NCBI RefSeq assembly: GCF_000203915.1
Contig: NC_008391.1
Coordinates: forward strand, 1,364,001 to 1,428,000
Length of the DNA stretch: 64,000 bases
Source: Burkholderia ambifaria AMMD
GTDB taxonomy: Bacteria; Pseudomonadota; Gammaproteobacteria; Burkholderiales; Burkholderiaceae
Direction of reading: 5' to 3'
Part shown: positions 50,175 through 60,092 of the stretch, piece by piece
Layout of the letters: every line of letters begins with the position of its first letter
How positions within the stretch are numbered: the stretch's first letter is position 1
Notes under the pieces: generated by a model
The model's input: the letters and a program-made list of their open reading frames with translations, nothing else
The model's database searches: none
Told to the model about the DNA's origin: nothing
Position numbers and translations under genes: made by a program

Positions 50175-51137
50175 GTGCGCGTGTTTCATCAGATGTTCGA
50201 CGACGCAGACCGGCATGCCGAGGCGCTGCGCGGCTGGGATCAGCGTTACGACCAGATCGGCTCCGGTTCCTATCGCAGTGCGGTCAAGCACGCGGTGCTC
50301 GACGGCGTGCAGCTGTTCCAGGAAACGGCGAACGTGCGCATCATCCAGCGTGGGCGCCTGCCACCCGGTCACACGGTGTTCGGGATGCCGCTCACCGGCT
50401 CGGGCAACTTTGCATTCGGCGATGCGCGCATGGAGCGCGGCACGATCGTGATGGCGCGCGGCGGCGCGCCTTTCGAACTCCATTCACCGGACGACATGTC
50501 GCTGATCGGCGTGGTCGTCGATGCCACGCTGATGCAGCAGATCGAGGATGCGGCCGATGTCCGGCTCGACGAGCGCGCGCTACGGCGTGGCGTCGTCGAC
50601 GTGCCGGTCACCGCGCGCGAACGCGCGAGCGTCCAGCTCGCGACGCTGCTCGAGCGCGTGCTGTCGGCACCCGATACGTTCGACGCGGCGCGTGCGCAGT
50701 CCGAATTGCGCGGCGAAGTCGGCAACGTGCTCGTCGATCTCCTCACGTATCGAATGCCCGGGCCGCCGAACCGTCTCACGCATGCGTGCCACGCCGACAT
50801 CGTGCGCCGCGTGCACGACTACGTGATCGAGCACCCGGAGGCGCCCGTCGACATCCTGAGCCTGTGCACGCAACTGCGCGTGAGCCGGCGCACGATGCAG
50901 AACAGCTTCCAGTCGGTGGTGCAAACCGGCCCGCTGAACTACACGCGCGCGCTGCGCCTCGCGCAGGTGCGGCGCCTGCTGCTCGACACGCGGCAGTCCG
51001 ACCTGCCGATCAGCGAAGCGGCCGCGCGCTGGGGATTCATCCACCTCGGGCACTTTGCGAACGCCTACAAGGCCCAGTTCGGCGAACTGCCTTCGACGAC
51101 GGCGCGCCGGACGGTGCGTGGCGCAAAAACGCGCTGA
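50175..51137 (+). CDS. AraC-family transcriptional regulator of the amine dehydrogenase operon
   Basis: Regulator, 320 residues. The GTG start at 50175 has GGAGG four bases upstream. The N-terminal sensor domain begins MRVFHQMFDDADRHAEALRGWDQRYDQIGSGSYR, like EutR-type regulators. The C-terminal double helix-turn-helix is VDILSLCTQLRVSRRTMQNSFQSVVQTGPLNYTRALRLAQVRRLLLDT (about 225-275) then ISEAAARWGFIHLGHFANAYKAQFGELPSTT. It is divergent from aauB across 242 bases, so it is the likely activator of the amine operon with amine or aldehyde as signal. Confidence 0.88.
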   Translation: MRVFHQMFDDADRHAEALRGWDQRYDQIGSGSYRSAVKHAVLDGVQLFQETANVRIIQRGRLPPGHTVFGMPLTGSGNFAFGDARMERGTIVMARGGAPFELHSPDDMSLIGVVVDATLMQQIEDAADVRLDERALRRGVVDVPVTARERASVQLATLLERVLSAPDTFDAARAQSELRGEVGNVLVDLLTYRMPGPPNRLTHACHADIVRRVHDYVIEHPEAPVDILSLCTQLRVSRRTMQNSFQSVVQTGPLNYTRALRLAQVRRLLLDTRQSDLPISEAAARWGFIHLGHFANAYKAQFGELPSTTARRTVRGAKTR

Positions 51138-51270
51138 CCGCGCGCAAAACCCGCGATAATCCCGTGTTGAACGTTCGGCTCCCGCGAGCCGGGCGCGCCG
51201 CGCTGCCCGGCCGCTCGCCGCACCGTGCCGCGCTGTGCGCGACGCCCACCCGATTCCACCCCACGCCCCG

Positions 51271-52215
51271 ATGCCAGAGGATTTCCACTTCCTGTTGCTG
51301 CCCGGCTTCTCCGCGCTCGGCTTCATGTCCGCGGTCGAACCGTTGCGCGTCGCGAACCGGTTCCGCACCGAGCTGTACCGCTGGCACGTGATCAGCGCGG
51401 ACGGCGCGCCCGTCGCCGCGAGCAACGGCATCCCGGTCGCGGCCGAAGCCGCGTGCGCGGACGTCGCGCAGGTCGACACGGTGTTCGTGGTAGCCGGCTT
51501 CGATCCGCTCGTGTGCTACGACCGCGCGCTCGCCGACTGGCTGCGCCGCCAGAATCGCCATGGCGCGACGCTCGGCGGCATCGACACCGGCAGCTTCGTG
51601 CTCGCGGAAGCCGGGCTGTTCGACGCATCGCAAACGCTCACGCTGCACTGGGAAGCGCTTGCCGCGTTCCGTGAACGCTACCCGGGGCTGAACGTGACGC
51701 AGGAGCTGTTCGAGATCGGCGAGCGGCGCATCACCTGCGCGGGCGGCACCGCGTCGATCGACATGATGCTCGACCTGATCGGCCGACGGCATGGCGCCGA
51801 ACTCGCGGCGGCGATCTCCGAGCAGTTCGTCGTCAGCCGCATCCGGCAGCGGTCGGACAGCCAGCGGCTCGAGATCGCCGCGCGCTACGGCGTGCACAAC
51901 CGCAAGCTGATCCAGGTGATCGGCACGATGCAGCGGCACATGGAGAACCCGCTCGGCTCCGACGCACTCGCGCAGGAAATATCGGTCACGCGGCGCCAGC
52001 TCGAACGGCTGTTCAGCGCGACACTGAACGACACGCCGACGCACTTCTACCTGAATCTGCGCCTCGACCGTGCGCGCGAGTTGCTGCAGCAGACCGACAT
52101 GAGCATCACGTCGGTGTGCGTCGCGTGCGGCTTCGAATCGCCGTCGCATTTCTCGCGCACGTACCGCTCGCGCTTCGGCGTGAGCCCGCGCAGCGACCGC
52201 CGCGCGACGCGCTGA
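51271..52215 (+). CDS. GlxA-family transcriptional regulator (DJ-1/PfpI + AraC HTH)
   Basis: Regulator, 314 residues. The N-terminal DJ-1/PfpI-like domain (about 1-175) has FHFLLLPGFSALGFMSAVEPLRVAN and TVFVVAGFDPLVCY. The C-terminal AraC domain (about 210-310) has LAQEISVTRRQLERLFSATLNDTPTHFYLNLRLDRARELLQQTDMSITSVCVACGFESPSHFSRTYRSRFGVSP. The start at 51271 lacks a strong ribosome site; a GTG at 51235 is an alternative. This family includes the carnitine regulator CdhR and the betaine regulator GbdR. It could be the missing regulator of the carnitine operon, but its position here gives no proof. Confidence 0.85.
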   Translation: MPEDFHFLLLPGFSALGFMSAVEPLRVANRFRTELYRWHVISADGAPVAASNGIPVAAEAACADVAQVDTVFVVAGFDPLVCYDRALADWLRRQNRHGATLGGIDTGSFVLAEAGLFDASQTLTLHWEALAAFRERYPGLNVTQELFEIGERRITCAGGTASIDMMLDLIGRRHGAELAAAISEQFVVSRIRQRSDSQRLEIAARYGVHNRKLIQVIGTMQRHMENPLGSDALAQEISVTRRQLERLFSATLNDTPTHFYLNLRLDRARELLQQTDMSITSVCVACGFESPSHFSRTYRSRFGVSPRSDRRATR

Positions 52216-52380
52216 ACGGCGCTGCTTTTGCGTACAATCCGGCGCGCTATTGCGCGCGCCGGCTGCGTTTGCCGCCATTCGCTGAACAATGCCGGCGAAT
52301 GATCGACGGACCGAAGCAGGCTTCGAAAATAATTTGCAATGTCGCCGAAAATGTTCTGTAACATACCTCGCAATTAGATA

Positions 52381-52437
52381 GGCAGCCCTAAGGAGATGAG
52401 AGCCCGGGGCCGCGCACGTCGCGCCACGCAGGCTGCC
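52381..52437 (+). ncRNA. Structured 5' leader element of the metalloprotease gene
   Basis: GGCAGCC (52381-52387) and GGCTGCC (52431-52437) form a 7-bp stem that encloses a GC-rich segment. CTAAGGAG (52388-52395) is also complementary to CTCCTTAG at 52565-52572, allowing a competing long-range pairing. I do not recognise a known riboswitch class. It lies in a leader of about 300 bases before the protease start. Confidence 0.35.
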
Positions 52438-52471
52438 AAATCGATCTCAATGCCGATCCGAGGGGTATGAC

Positions 52472-52555
52472 ATGACGATGCTCGCTTCGCCGTCGCCGCA
52501 CCTGCCTTCCGTTCGCTTCCCCGCCGCCGCTCCTTCCCGATTCGTTTCGACCTGA
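52472..52555 (+). CDS. Possible 27-residue leader peptide upstream of the metalloprotease
   Basis: ATG at 52472 is preceded by GAGGGG with six bases between, a good ribosome site. The product MTMLASPSPHLPSVRFPAAA ends with PSRFVST. It is rich in Ser, Pro, Phe and Ala and looks like a regulatory leader rather than a functional protein. It ends ten bases before the CTCCTTAG element that can pair with the leader stem. Translation of it could alter the leader fold. Confidence 0.35.
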   Translation: MTMLASPSPHLPSVRFPAAAPSRFVST

Positions 52556-52693
52556 CGCTTAGTCCTCCTTAGTCAGTCGACGCTCCCAGCACCGCTACGC
52601 CGCACCGGTTCCATCGAGCCGGCGCGCGGGCCGTGTCGTGCCTGCTCGCCACAAGCGCGCGGGCGTGTCCAACCGTTGAGATGAGGATCACGT

Positions 52694-54412
52694 ATGCAGA
52701 CATCACGCAAAGCATTGCCGATCGCCCTGGGTCTCGCGCTCGGTTTCGGCATCGTCGGCGGCAGCGCGGCCGATTCCAAGGTCGGGAACCCGCAGGCGTC
52801 GAGCCTGCGCGAAAGCCTGACACGCGGCGTCGCGTCGGCGCCGGCCGCGGCCAGGACCGATACGGCCGCCGGCCAGTTCCGCGCCGACGGCGTCGCCGTC
52901 ACGCTGTACAACCCCGCGTACCACGCGAAGAAGGCGGCCGCCACGCCCGCCGCCACCGCGCGCGATTTCGTCGCATCGCAGGCGACGCAGCTCGGGCTCG
53001 ACGCGGCCGCGCTGGCGAGCCTCGTGGTGACGTCGGAACGCAACGACGCCGACTTCACCGTCGTGCGCTTCCAGCAGCAGGCGGCCGGGCTGCCCGTATA
53101 CGGCAGCGAGATCGCGGTGACCGTCGCGAAGGACGGCCGCATCCTGTACGTCGCAAGCAACACGATCAGCGGCGTGATCGCCACCGCGCGCAAGGCACAG
53201 GCGGTCGACCAGCAGCAGGCGCTCGACCGTGCGCGCGCGTATCTCGGCGTAAGCGGCTTCACCAACCTCGATGCGCAACTCGTCGCGTTCGTCGACAAGG
53301 CCGGCACGCATACCGCGTGGAAGGTGCGCGGCCGCCCGCAGGACGGCCCCAAGGGCGACTGGGAATTGCTGATCGACGCGGGCAGCGGCGAAGTGCTGCG
53401 CGCCGAGGACAAGGCGTTCTATGCGACCGACGGCACCGGCTTCGTGTTCCGGCCGGATCCGCTGTCGTCGACGAAAAGCAGCTACGGCAGCACGGGCTAC
53501 AAGGACAACAACGACGTCGATTCCACGCAGCTCACGGCCGCGCGCGTGCGCGTGACGCTGAAGGAGCTCGCGCTGTCGGGCTCGCGCTACACGCTGTCGG
53601 GGCCGTATGCGTCGTGCGTCGATTTCGATGCGCCGCGCGACGGCGCGTGTCCTGCGCAGGCGACGCCGACGTTCGAATTCACGCGCGGCAACCTGTATTT
53701 CGAAGCGGTGAACGTGTACTACCACATCGACACGTTCCTGCGCTACGTGAACCAGACGCTTGGCATCAAGGCGCTGCCGTACCAGTACACGGGCGGCGTG
53801 CAGTACGACCCGCACGGCGAATCGGGCGACGACAACTCGTCGTACTCGTCGAGCAGCGGCCGGTTGACCTTCGGTCAGGGCGGCGTCGACGACGCGGAAG
53901 ATGCGGACGTCGTGATCCACGAGCTCGGCCACGGCATCCACGACTGGGTGACCAACGGCGGCCTGTCGCAACAGGAAGGGCTGTCGGAAGGCACCGGCGA
54001 TTATCTCGCCGCCGCGTACAGCCGCGACTTCAATCAGTGGAGCCCGTCGGACGCGCAGTATCACTGGGTCTACAACTGGGACGGCCACAACGAATACTGG
54101 GCCGGCCGCGTGACGAACTGGAACGTCGGGCGCACCTACGCGCAAGCGCGCGGCGCGGAGATCCACACGGCCGGCCAGTACTGGGCGTCGTGCAACCTCG
54201 TCGCGCGCGATGCGATCGGCGCGCAGGCGATGGACAAGGCGTTCCTGAAAGGGCTGTCGATGACCAACAGCTCGACGAACCAGAAGGCCGCCGCACAGGC
54301 CGTGCTGACGGCCGCGGCCGCGCTCGGCTACAGCAGCGCGCAGCTCACGGCGATCGGCGACGCGTACAACAAGAGCTGCACGTACGGCGTGACCGTGCCG
54401 CAGAAGTCGTAA
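52694..54412 (+). CDS. zmpB: Secreted zinc metalloprotease, ZmpB-like
   Basis: Exported neutral protease, 572 residues. The signal peptide is about MQTSRKALPIALGLALGFGIVGGSAAD. An FTP/PepSY propeptide follows (about 60-240), with ARDFVASQATQLGLD and VTSERNDADFTVVRFQQQAAGLPVYGSEIAVTV. The catalytic domain has HELGH at 409-413 and a downstream glutamate ligand in LSEGTGDYLAAAYS (Glu432). This matches the thermolysin/fungalysin-like ZmpB of Burkholderia cenocepacia rather than the LasB-like ZmpA. ZmpB is quorum-sensing controlled and matures by autoprocessing. An M28 aminopeptidase gene follows 76 bases on, as I recall for the B. cenocepacia locus. The symbol is a strong guess, not a search result. 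Confidence 0.8.
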   Translation: MQTSRKALPIALGLALGFGIVGGSAADSKVGNPQASSLRESLTRGVASAPAAARTDTAAGQFRADGVAVTLYNPAYHAKKAAATPAATARDFVASQATQLGLDAAALASLVVTSERNDADFTVVRFQQQAAGLPVYGSEIAVTVAKDGRILYVASNTISGVIATARKAQAVDQQQALDRARAYLGVSGFTNLDAQLVAFVDKAGTHTAWKVRGRPQDGPKGDWELLIDAGSGEVLRAEDKAFYATDGTGFVFRPDPLSSTKSSYGSTGYKDNNDVDSTQLTAARVRVTLKELALSGSRYTLSGPYASCVDFDAPRDGACPAQATPTFEFTRGNLYFEAVNVYYHIDTFLRYVNQTLGIKALPYQYTGGVQYDPHGESGDDNSSYSSSSGRLTFGQGGVDDAEDADVVIHELGHGIHDWVTNGGLSQQEGLSEGTGDYLAAAYSRDFNQWSPSDAQYHWVYNWDGHNEYWAGRVTNWNVGRTYAQARGAEIHTAGQYWASCNLVARDAIGAQAMDKAFLKGLSMTNSSTNQKAAAQAVLTAAAALGYSSAQLTAIGDAYNKSCTYGVTVPQKS

Positions 54413-54488
54413 TTCCGCAGCAGGCGGGGGCGTCGCACGACCTGCGGCGCACCCTTTCCTCGACATCGCTACCCTCACGAGATCGAAC

Positions 54489-55742
54489 ATGCCTACTCTG
54501 ACATTGACCCGCCTGAGCGCCGCGCTGGGCGGCATGCTGCTGACCGCCGCCGCACAGGCCGCGCCCGTATGGATCACGCTCGGCGACACCGCGTTCCGGC
54601 AGCTTCAACGCATCGATGCAAGCGCAACCTCGCAATACAGCACGGCGCTCGACGCTGGCCATGCGGCCGACGGCGCCGTGCGCCGCGAAACCGTGCATAT
54701 CGTCGAGATCGACGATGCCCGGCTCGGCGAGCTGGCCCACGCGGTACACCATGCGCGCGGCCACGGGCCCGGCTACATCGTGCACGACTCGTTCGACGAC
54801 GCGCGCCAGGCGTTGCAGCCGGTATCGGCGGCAGTCGCGAAACAGGCCGCCCTGCCCGCCTACACAGTGTCGAACGCACCGCGGATCGGCACCTGGATCC
54901 AGCAACTGCAGGCCAGCAACATCGTCGGCACGATCACGTCGCTGTCCGGCTTCACGAACCGCTATTACACGACGTCGCATGGCGTCGCCGCGTCGGACTG
55001 GCTCGCGCTGCAGTGGAAGCAGCTCGCCGGCTCGCGCGCCGACATCACCGTCGAGCAGTTCGCGCATACGGGCTTCCCGCAAAAATCGGTGATCCTGACG
55101 ATCCGCGGCAGCGATCCGGCCGCGGGCACGGTCGTGCTGGGCGGCCACCTCGATTCGACGGTCGGCCGCACGACGGAAAACACGCGCTCGCCCGGCGCGG
55201 ACGACGATGCGTCGGGCATCGCCAGCCTGACCGAAGCGCTGCGCGTGTTGCTCGCGAACGACTACCGGCCGAAGCGGACGATCAAGTTCGTCGGCTACGC
55301 GGCCGAGGAAGCCGGCCTGCTCGGCTCGAAGGCGATCGCGAAGCAGTTCCGCGCGCAGAATGCGAACGTGGTCGGCGTGCTGCAGCTCGACATGACGAAC
55401 TACAAAGGCGATCCGAAAGACATCTACCTGATCACCGACTATACGAACGCCGCGCAGAACACCTACCTGACGAACCTCGCGAAAACCTACCTTCCGGAAC
55501 TCGCGATCGGCACGTCGCAGTGCGGGTATGCGTGCTCGGATCACGCGTCGTGGAATGCACAGGGCTATCCGGCGTCGTTCCCGTTCGAGGCCGACCAGAA
55601 CGACAGTCCCTACATCCATACCGTGAACGACACGCTGGAGAATTCGGATCGGCAGGCGAACCACGCGCTGAAGTTCGGCAAGCTGGCGCTCGCGTATGCG
55701 GTCGATCTCGGCGGCGACGGCAGCACGGCCGTCAAACCCTGA
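54489..55742 (+). CDS. Secreted M28 leucyl aminopeptidase
   Basis: Exported zinc aminopeptidase, 417 residues. The signal peptide is MPTLTLTRLSAALGGMLLTAAAQAA. The di-zinc site residues are visible in order: VVLGGHLDSTVG (His), PGADDDASGIAS (bridging Asp), GYAAEEAGLLGSKAIA (catalytic and ligand Glu), LQLDMTNYKG (Asp) and YIHTVNDTLEN (His). The cysteine pair in GTSQCGYACSDHASW is as in Vibrio/Aeromonas enzymes. It would complete breakdown of peptides released by the protease upstream, and they probably share a transcript. Confidence 0.9.
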   Translation: MPTLTLTRLSAALGGMLLTAAAQAAPVWITLGDTAFRQLQRIDASATSQYSTALDAGHAADGAVRRETVHIVEIDDARLGELAHAVHHARGHGPGYIVHDSFDDARQALQPVSAAVAKQAALPAYTVSNAPRIGTWIQQLQASNIVGTITSLSGFTNRYYTTSHGVAASDWLALQWKQLAGSRADITVEQFAHTGFPQKSVILTIRGSDPAAGTVVLGGHLDSTVGRTTENTRSPGADDDASGIASLTEALRVLLANDYRPKRTIKFVGYAAEEAGLLGSKAIAKQFRAQNANVVGVLQLDMTNYKGDPKDIYLITDYTNAAQNTYLTNLAKTYLPELAIGTSQCGYACSDHASWNAQGYPASFPFEADQNDSPYIHTVNDTLENSDRQANHALKFGKLALAYAVDLGGDGSTAVKP

Positions 55743-55851
55743 TCGCACCTCGGGCCGCACCGGGCGCGCGTGGCATGCGCGCCCGTTCGAGCGCGGTTCC
55801 GGTTCCGGATAGAATCGTCGTTCGATCACTTCCGCGCCACCGTGCACCGCC

Positions 55852-56220
55852 ATGAACGATTTCTCCCGCTCCATCAGCGATCTCACGCCCGAGCGCGTCA
55901 CGACCGCGTTCGACCTGGCCGGCCATACGACGGCGCGCTCGCTCGGCGTCGCGCAGGGCATCGTCGTGCGCTCGCGCTCGATCGTTGGCTCGTTCGGCGC
56001 AGGGCTGCAGACCCTCTTCGGCGGCAACATCACGCTCTATACGTCGCTGTGCGAAAAGGCGCGCCAGCAGGCGTTCGACAAGATGCTCGCCGATGCGCGC
56101 AAGCTCGGCGCGAATGCGGTCGTCGCGATGCGCTACGATTCGACCGAGATCGGATCGGGCATCACGGAAGTCATCTGCTACGGCACTGCCGTGCAGGTCA
56201 CGCGCGACGCCGGCGCCTGA
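55852..56220 (+). CDS. YbjQ family protein (DUF74)
   Basis: Small cytoplasmic protein, 122 residues. [68 protein letters not shown] covers the whole family core, including [11 protein letters not shown] and the C-terminal [11 protein letters not shown]. The fold makes a pentameric ring; metal binding was once proposed but the function is unknown. It lies between the protease locus and the convergent iron uptake operon, without an evident tie to either. Confidence 0.87.
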
Positions 56221-56241
56221 GCGTCACCCGCGCGTCATCCG

Positions 56242-56961
56242 TTACGCGCCCGCCGCCCACACGATCGCGACAATCGAGCCGATCACGAGCACCACGCCGA
56301 TCGTCTTGCGCTTGTTCAGTTCGGTCCACAACAGCACGCCCGTCAGCGACAGCAGAATCAACGCGCCCGCGAGCGTATCGACGAGCAGCACCCAGCCGAT
56401 GCTCATCCCGACGCCCTTGTGCAGGTTCGTCAGCCACGCGAGCGTGGTGTTGTCGGTGCGCTTGAGCGTCATCGTGTCGCTGCCGCCCCAGTATTCGACG
56501 GCGACGCTTTCACGCGGCGACGCGAACACGAGTTGCCAGTGCTCGGGCTGCACGGTCTCGCGCTCGCCCCATGCGACCGGATGCTCGGGTTCCTTCTGCA
56601 CGCGGCCCATCCGTTCCGGCAAATGCAGATCCGGTTGCCCGCGCAACCATTGCGCGAGCGCGAGCGGCGAATCGGGTTCCGGGTCGGGCACGTCGAGCCG
56701 CAACGTCTCGACATGCGGCGCACCCGTCTGGATCCGCAGCGGCGGCGCACGATGATTCAGCAGGAACCCCGTCGCGCCGAACAGCAGGCCGAGCGCGGCG
56801 CCCCACAGGCCGATCCAGCCGTGCACCTTGCGCAGCCACTTGATGAACGTCCCGCGGCGCGATCGCGTGCGGCCGGCGCCGGCCGCACGCGCGCCCGGCG
56901 CAATGCGTGACGCGGGCGACACGGGCGCCGTATCGATTTCGATGGGATCGGCAACGCTCAC
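56242..56961 (-). CDS. PepSY-associated transmembrane protein of iron uptake operon
   Basis: Membrane protein, 239 residues from a GTG at 56961 (GGAG six bases upstream, and overlap GTGA with the PiuC stop). Helices lie around residues 58-78, 170-200 and 210-235. The region [31 protein letters not shown] is the family N-terminal motif, and [37 protein letters not shown] the second. Such proteins follow TonB receptor genes and may reduce or release iron from siderophores in the periplasm. The exact activity is not known. Confidence 0.85.
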   Translation of the reverse strand: MSVADPIEIDTAPVSPASRIAPGARAAGAGRTRSRRGTFIKWLRKVHGWIGLWGAALGLLFGATGFLLNHRAPPLRIQTGAPHVETLRLDVPDPEPDSPLALAQWLRGQPDLHLPERMGRVQKEPEHPVAWGERETVQPEHWQLVFASPRESVAVEYWGGSDTMTLKRTDNTTLAWLTNLHKGVGMSIGWVLLVDTLAGALILLSLTGVLLWTELNKRKTIGVVLVIGSIVAIVWAAGA

Positions 56962-57641
56962 GTTTCGCTCCAGATTCGCAAAAGATTGTGATAACAACCA
57001 ACGAGGCTGCGGCATGCGTCGGTATCGGCGCCGCTCGCGTTGAGCCGCTGGATCGCGGTGTCCATGTCGAACAGCAGCGCGCGCTGCGCATCGCTGCGCA
57101 CGAGGCTCTGCACCCAGAAGAAGCTCGCGACGCGCACACCGCGCGTGACCGGCGTGACCTGGTGCAGGCTCGTCGCCGGATAGACGATCATGTCGCCGGC
57201 CGGCAGCTTGACCTGCTGCACGCCGTACGCGTCCTCGATCACGAGTTCGCCGCCGTCGTATTCATCGGGCGCGGACAGGAACAGCGTGACGGACACGTCG
57301 GTGCGCAGCTTCACGCCGTTCGGCAGCACGCGCACCGCGCCGTCGACGTGACTGCCGAACGTCATCCCGCCTTCATAGCGGTTGAACAGCGGCGGATAGA
57401 CCTGGTTCGGCAGCGCCGCGCTGATGAACAGCGGATTGCGCTCGAGCGCGGCGAGGATTACGTCGCCGAGTTCGCGCGCGATAGGCGAATGCTCGGCGAT
57501 CTGCTGGTTGCGCTTGACCGGCGCACCCGTATAGCCAGCCGTCGCACGGCCGTCGACCCACGCGTCGCCCGCGCGGTCGAGCCGGTCGCGCACCATGCTC
57601 ACCTGCTCGGGCGTCAGAACGTTCGGGATGTGGACAAGCAT
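56958..57641 (-). CDS. piuC: PiuC-like Fe(II)-dependent dioxygenase
   Basis: PKHD-type hydroxylase, 227 residues, start at 57641 with GGGGAAACG upstream. The iron triad is His98, Asp100 (GSHVDGA) and His160 (SLHQVTPV), and Arg170 is the 2-oxoglutarate anchor. [23 protein letters not shown] and [27 protein letters not shown] are hallmark stretches. piuC genes are typically encoded beside TonB-dependent siderophore receptors, as here, 44 bases downstream of one. Its substrate is unknown. Confidence 0.9.
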   Translation of the reverse strand: MLVHIPNVLTPEQVSMVRDRLDRAGDAWVDGRATAGYTGAPVKRNQQIAEHSPIARELGDVILAALERNPLFISAALPNQVYPPLFNRYEGGMTFGSHVDGAVRVLPNGVKLRTDVSVTLFLSAPDEYDGGELVIEDAYGVQQVKLPAGDMIVYPATSLHQVTPVTRGVRVASFFWVQSLVRSDAQRALLFDMDTAIQRLNASGADTDACRSLVGCYHNLLRIWSET

Positions 57642-57685
57642 CGTTTCCCCTCTTTCATCGAATGGCGCGGCGGCGCGCGTGTCGC

Positions 57686-59890
57686 TCAGAACCGGTAGTC
57701 GAGCGTCGCGAGGAACGTGCGCCCGACGCCCGGCACCGCACGGCCGCCGTCCGACTGGATCAGCGCATCGTAATAGAACTTGTTGGTCAGGTTCAGCAGG
57801 TTCAGGCGCAGGTCCCACTGCTTCGCGTGATACGCGGCCGTCGCATCCCAGCGCGTGTAGCCGCCCACCTGCACGTAGTCCGTGTTCGCCGCGTAGCGGC
57901 CCGACATGTACGTCGGACCGCCGCCGATCTCCCAGTGCGGCGTGAACGCATACGTGGTCCACAGCGTGAACGTGTTGCGCGGCGTATTCGCGAGCGTCTT
58001 GCCCTGCGTGCCGTCGCGCGCGCCCAGGATCACGCCGTTCATGTACGTGTAGCTGCCGAACACCTGCCACTTCGGCGTGATGTGGCCCGTCACGCTCGCC
58101 TGGAAGCCGCGCACGCGAACGTCGCCTTCGAGCAGGTATTCACCCGTCGACGTCTGCGTGCGCGCGTTACTCTTCTCCTGCTGGAACAGCGCCGACGTGA
58201 CCGACAGGTTGTCGTTGAGCAGATCCCACTTGCCGCCGACCTCGTACGACTTCGTGTGCTCGGGCGACAGGTTCTGCGTGTTGTTCGTGACCGTCAGCGT
58301 CTCGAGCGACGGGTTGAACGACGTGCCGTACGAGAAGTAGTACGACTGCGATTCGGTCGGCTGGTAGATCACGCCGGCCCGCACGCTCGTGAAATAGTTG
58401 GTCTGCGATGCGTAGCGGGGCGCGCTCACCGTGTTCGCGAGATGCGCCTGGAAGCGATCCCAGCGCAGCCCGCCCACGAATTTCCAGTCGCGGCCGATCG
58501 ACACCGTGTCGTTCAGGTACGCCGCGAGCGTGGTCGCGCCCGATTCGGCGTGGTTGGCCGGCGTCTGCGTCGCGTTGGTCGGCGTCGACGCCAGGTAGGC
58601 CGGGTTGATCAGCGACAGGATCGGCAGACCGCTGCGCGTGTACGCCTGGTTCGTGTAACTGTCGTGGCCGACCTCGACACCGCCGATCAGGTCGTGCTTC
58701 ACGAAACCCGTGTCGAACTTGAAATGCGCCATCGTGTCGTTGTCGACCGAATGGTTTTCGATCACGCGGTCGTGGCTCGCGAGCCTCACGTACAGCGCGG
58801 ACATCGGCAACGACGTGTAGTTACCGTTCGTCAGCGCGGTGCTCGACGACAGCGGCCCGGTCAGCACCGCGTTCGCGGCCGTCTCGCGCGCATCGGTCAT
58901 CGAGTGCGAGAACGACGTGCGGTTGCTGATCGTCAGCGCATCGTTGACCCGATGATCGATGCGTGCGGACACGGTCTGCACGTCCTGGATCGTGCGATCG
59001 TCGGTGAGGCCATAGAAGGTGTTCTTCGGCACCGGCGCCGGATGGCCGTTGACCGCGAGCACGCCGTAGTCGGGCATGTCGTAGTTGTGCTGGATCAGCG
59101 CGGACAGCGTCACCTCGGTCGGCGTGCCGATCCCGAAGCGCAGCTCCGGTGCGATCCCGTAGTCCTTGTTCTTCATCACGTCGCGCGTCGAGCCGAGCGA
59201 CTGGCCGAACGCGTTGATGCGGAACGCCGACGTCGCGCCCAGCGGCCGGTTCAGGTCGACGCTCGTGCGGTAGCGGTCGTTGGTGCCGATCGTCGTCGAC
59301 ACCTCGGCCGACGGCTTCAGGTTCGCCTTCTTCGACACCTGGTTGATCACGCCGCCCGTCGAACCGCGTCCGAACAGCATCGACGACGGGCCGTACAGCA
59401 CCTCGACGGAATCGAGGTCGAACGTGTCGCGGTAATACTGGTTGCGGTCGCGAAAGCCGTCGAGATAGATGTCGTTCTGCGCGGTGAAGCCGCGCAGGTT
59501 GATGTTGTTGCCGATCTGCCCGCCTTCCGCGCCGCCGATCGTGATGCCCGGCGCATTGCGCAGCGCGTCCTGGAACGACGTGAGCCCTTGCGATTCCATC
59601 AGCGCCTTGTTGATCACCGTGACCGACTGCGGAATGTCGCGCAACGCGGTCGGGGTTTTCGCGCCGACGGTCGAACGTTCGGCCTGGAAGTCCTGTTGCA
59701 CGGCCTGCCCCGACACGCTGATAGTCGGCAGCGTTTCGCGCGCGGCGGCGGCAGCCGGCGGCGCATCGCCCGGTTTCGCGGCGGCGGCCGGCGACGGTTC
59801 GGCGCTCGTGCTCTGAGCGAGTGCAGGCGAAGCGATAGGCAAAGCAAAGGCCAGCGCGAGCGCGCTCGCGAACGGGGTCCTGTTCAGCAT
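57686..59890 (-). CDS. TonB-dependent siderophore receptor (PiuA/Fiu type)
   Basis: Outer-membrane receptor, 734 residues from ATG at 59890 ([26 protein letters not shown]). The longer frame to 59953 is unlikely. A plug domain (about 60-215) has [52 protein letters not shown] and [27 protein letters not shown]. The barrel ends with [39 protein letters not shown], closing on the aromatic C-terminus needed for membrane insertion. The adjacent piuC and Fur box support ferric-catecholate uptake. No TonB box was pinned down, but [14 protein letters not shown] is where it would lie. Confidence 0.93.
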   Translation of the reverse strand: MLNRTPFASALALAFALPIASPALAQSTSAEPSPAAAAKPGDAPPAAAAARETLPTISVSGQAVQQDFQAERSTVGAKTPTALRDIPQSVTVINKALMESQGLTSFQDALRNAPGITIGGAEGGQIGNNINLRGFTAQNDIYLDGFRDRNQYYRDTFDLDSVEVLYGPSSMLFGRGSTGGVINQVSKKANLKPSAEVSTTIGTNDRYRTSVDLNRPLGATSAFRINAFGQSLGSTRDVMKNKDYGIAPELRFGIGTPTEVTLSALIQHNYDMPDYGVLAVNGHPAPVPKNTFYGLTDDRTIQDVQTVSARIDHRVNDALTISNRTSFSHSMTDARETAANAVLTGPLSSSTALTNGNYTSLPMSALYVRLASHDRVIENHSVDNDTMAHFKFDTGFVKHDLIGGVEVGHDSYTNQAYTRSGLPILSLINPAYLASTPTNATQTPANHAESGATTLAAYLNDTVSIGRDWKFVGGLRWDRFQAHLANTVSAPRYASQTNYFTSVRAGVIYQPTESQSYYFSYGTSFNPSLETLTVTNNTQNLSPEHTKSYEVGGKWDLLNDNLSVTSALFQQEKSNARTQTSTGEYLLEGDVRVRGFQASVTGHITPKWQVFGSYTYMNGVILGARDGTQGKTLANTPRNTFTLWTTYAFTPHWEIGGGPTYMSGRYAANTDYVQVGGYTRWDATAAYHAKQWDLRLNLLNLTNKFYYDALIQSDGGRAVPGVGRTFLATLDYRF

Positions 59891-60050
59891 GGAAATCCAG
59901 TCGGAGTGAAACCGCCCCGCGTGGACACGCGCCGAGGCGCACGCACGAGGCACGGATGCGATGGCTTGCGGGCCACCGGCAATCAGGCCGACGGCACTAG
60001 CTGGCTAGGGTTGACGAGTCACCGGCGGCAGTCGCCGCACCGGTCACGGA

Positions 60051-60069
60051 AATGAGAATCGGTATCATT
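60051..60069 (-). promoter_or_regulatory. Fur box of the siderophore receptor operon
   Basis: AATGAGAATCGGTATCATT is close to the 19-base Fur consensus and strongly symmetric at its ends. It overlaps the -10 box of the receptor promoter, so iron-loaded Fur would block transcription. Confidence 0.75.
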
Positions 60070-60092
60070 CCATGTATTTCTTTTGGTTTCAA
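60064..60092 (-). promoter_or_regulatory. Promoter of the siderophore receptor operon
   Basis: On the minus strand TTGAAA (60087-60092) and AATGAT (60064-60069) are 17 bases apart. The -10 box lies inside the Fur box. The leader to the receptor start is about 165 bases. Confidence 0.6.

Larger units (their letters stand above)
52216..52693. other. Promoter and leader region of the metalloprotease gene
   Basis: About 480 bases. A promoter-like pair TTGCAA...TAACAT lies near 52335-52365. It is followed by the structured leader, the small uORF and a second GC-rich stretch before the ATG at 52694. CTGTAA near 52359 resembles half of a LuxR-type (cep) box; the other half is not recognisable. Confidence 0.4.

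Noticed and set aside
52355..52375. Quorum-sensing cep box upstream of the protease gene
   Set aside because: Only a CTGTAA half site is seen; the symmetric partner is absent, so no operator is called.
57662..60055. Open frame of 797 codons on plus
   Set aside because: Antisense to the TonB receptor; composition ([13 protein letters not shown] type) is a shadow pattern and it has no ribosome site.
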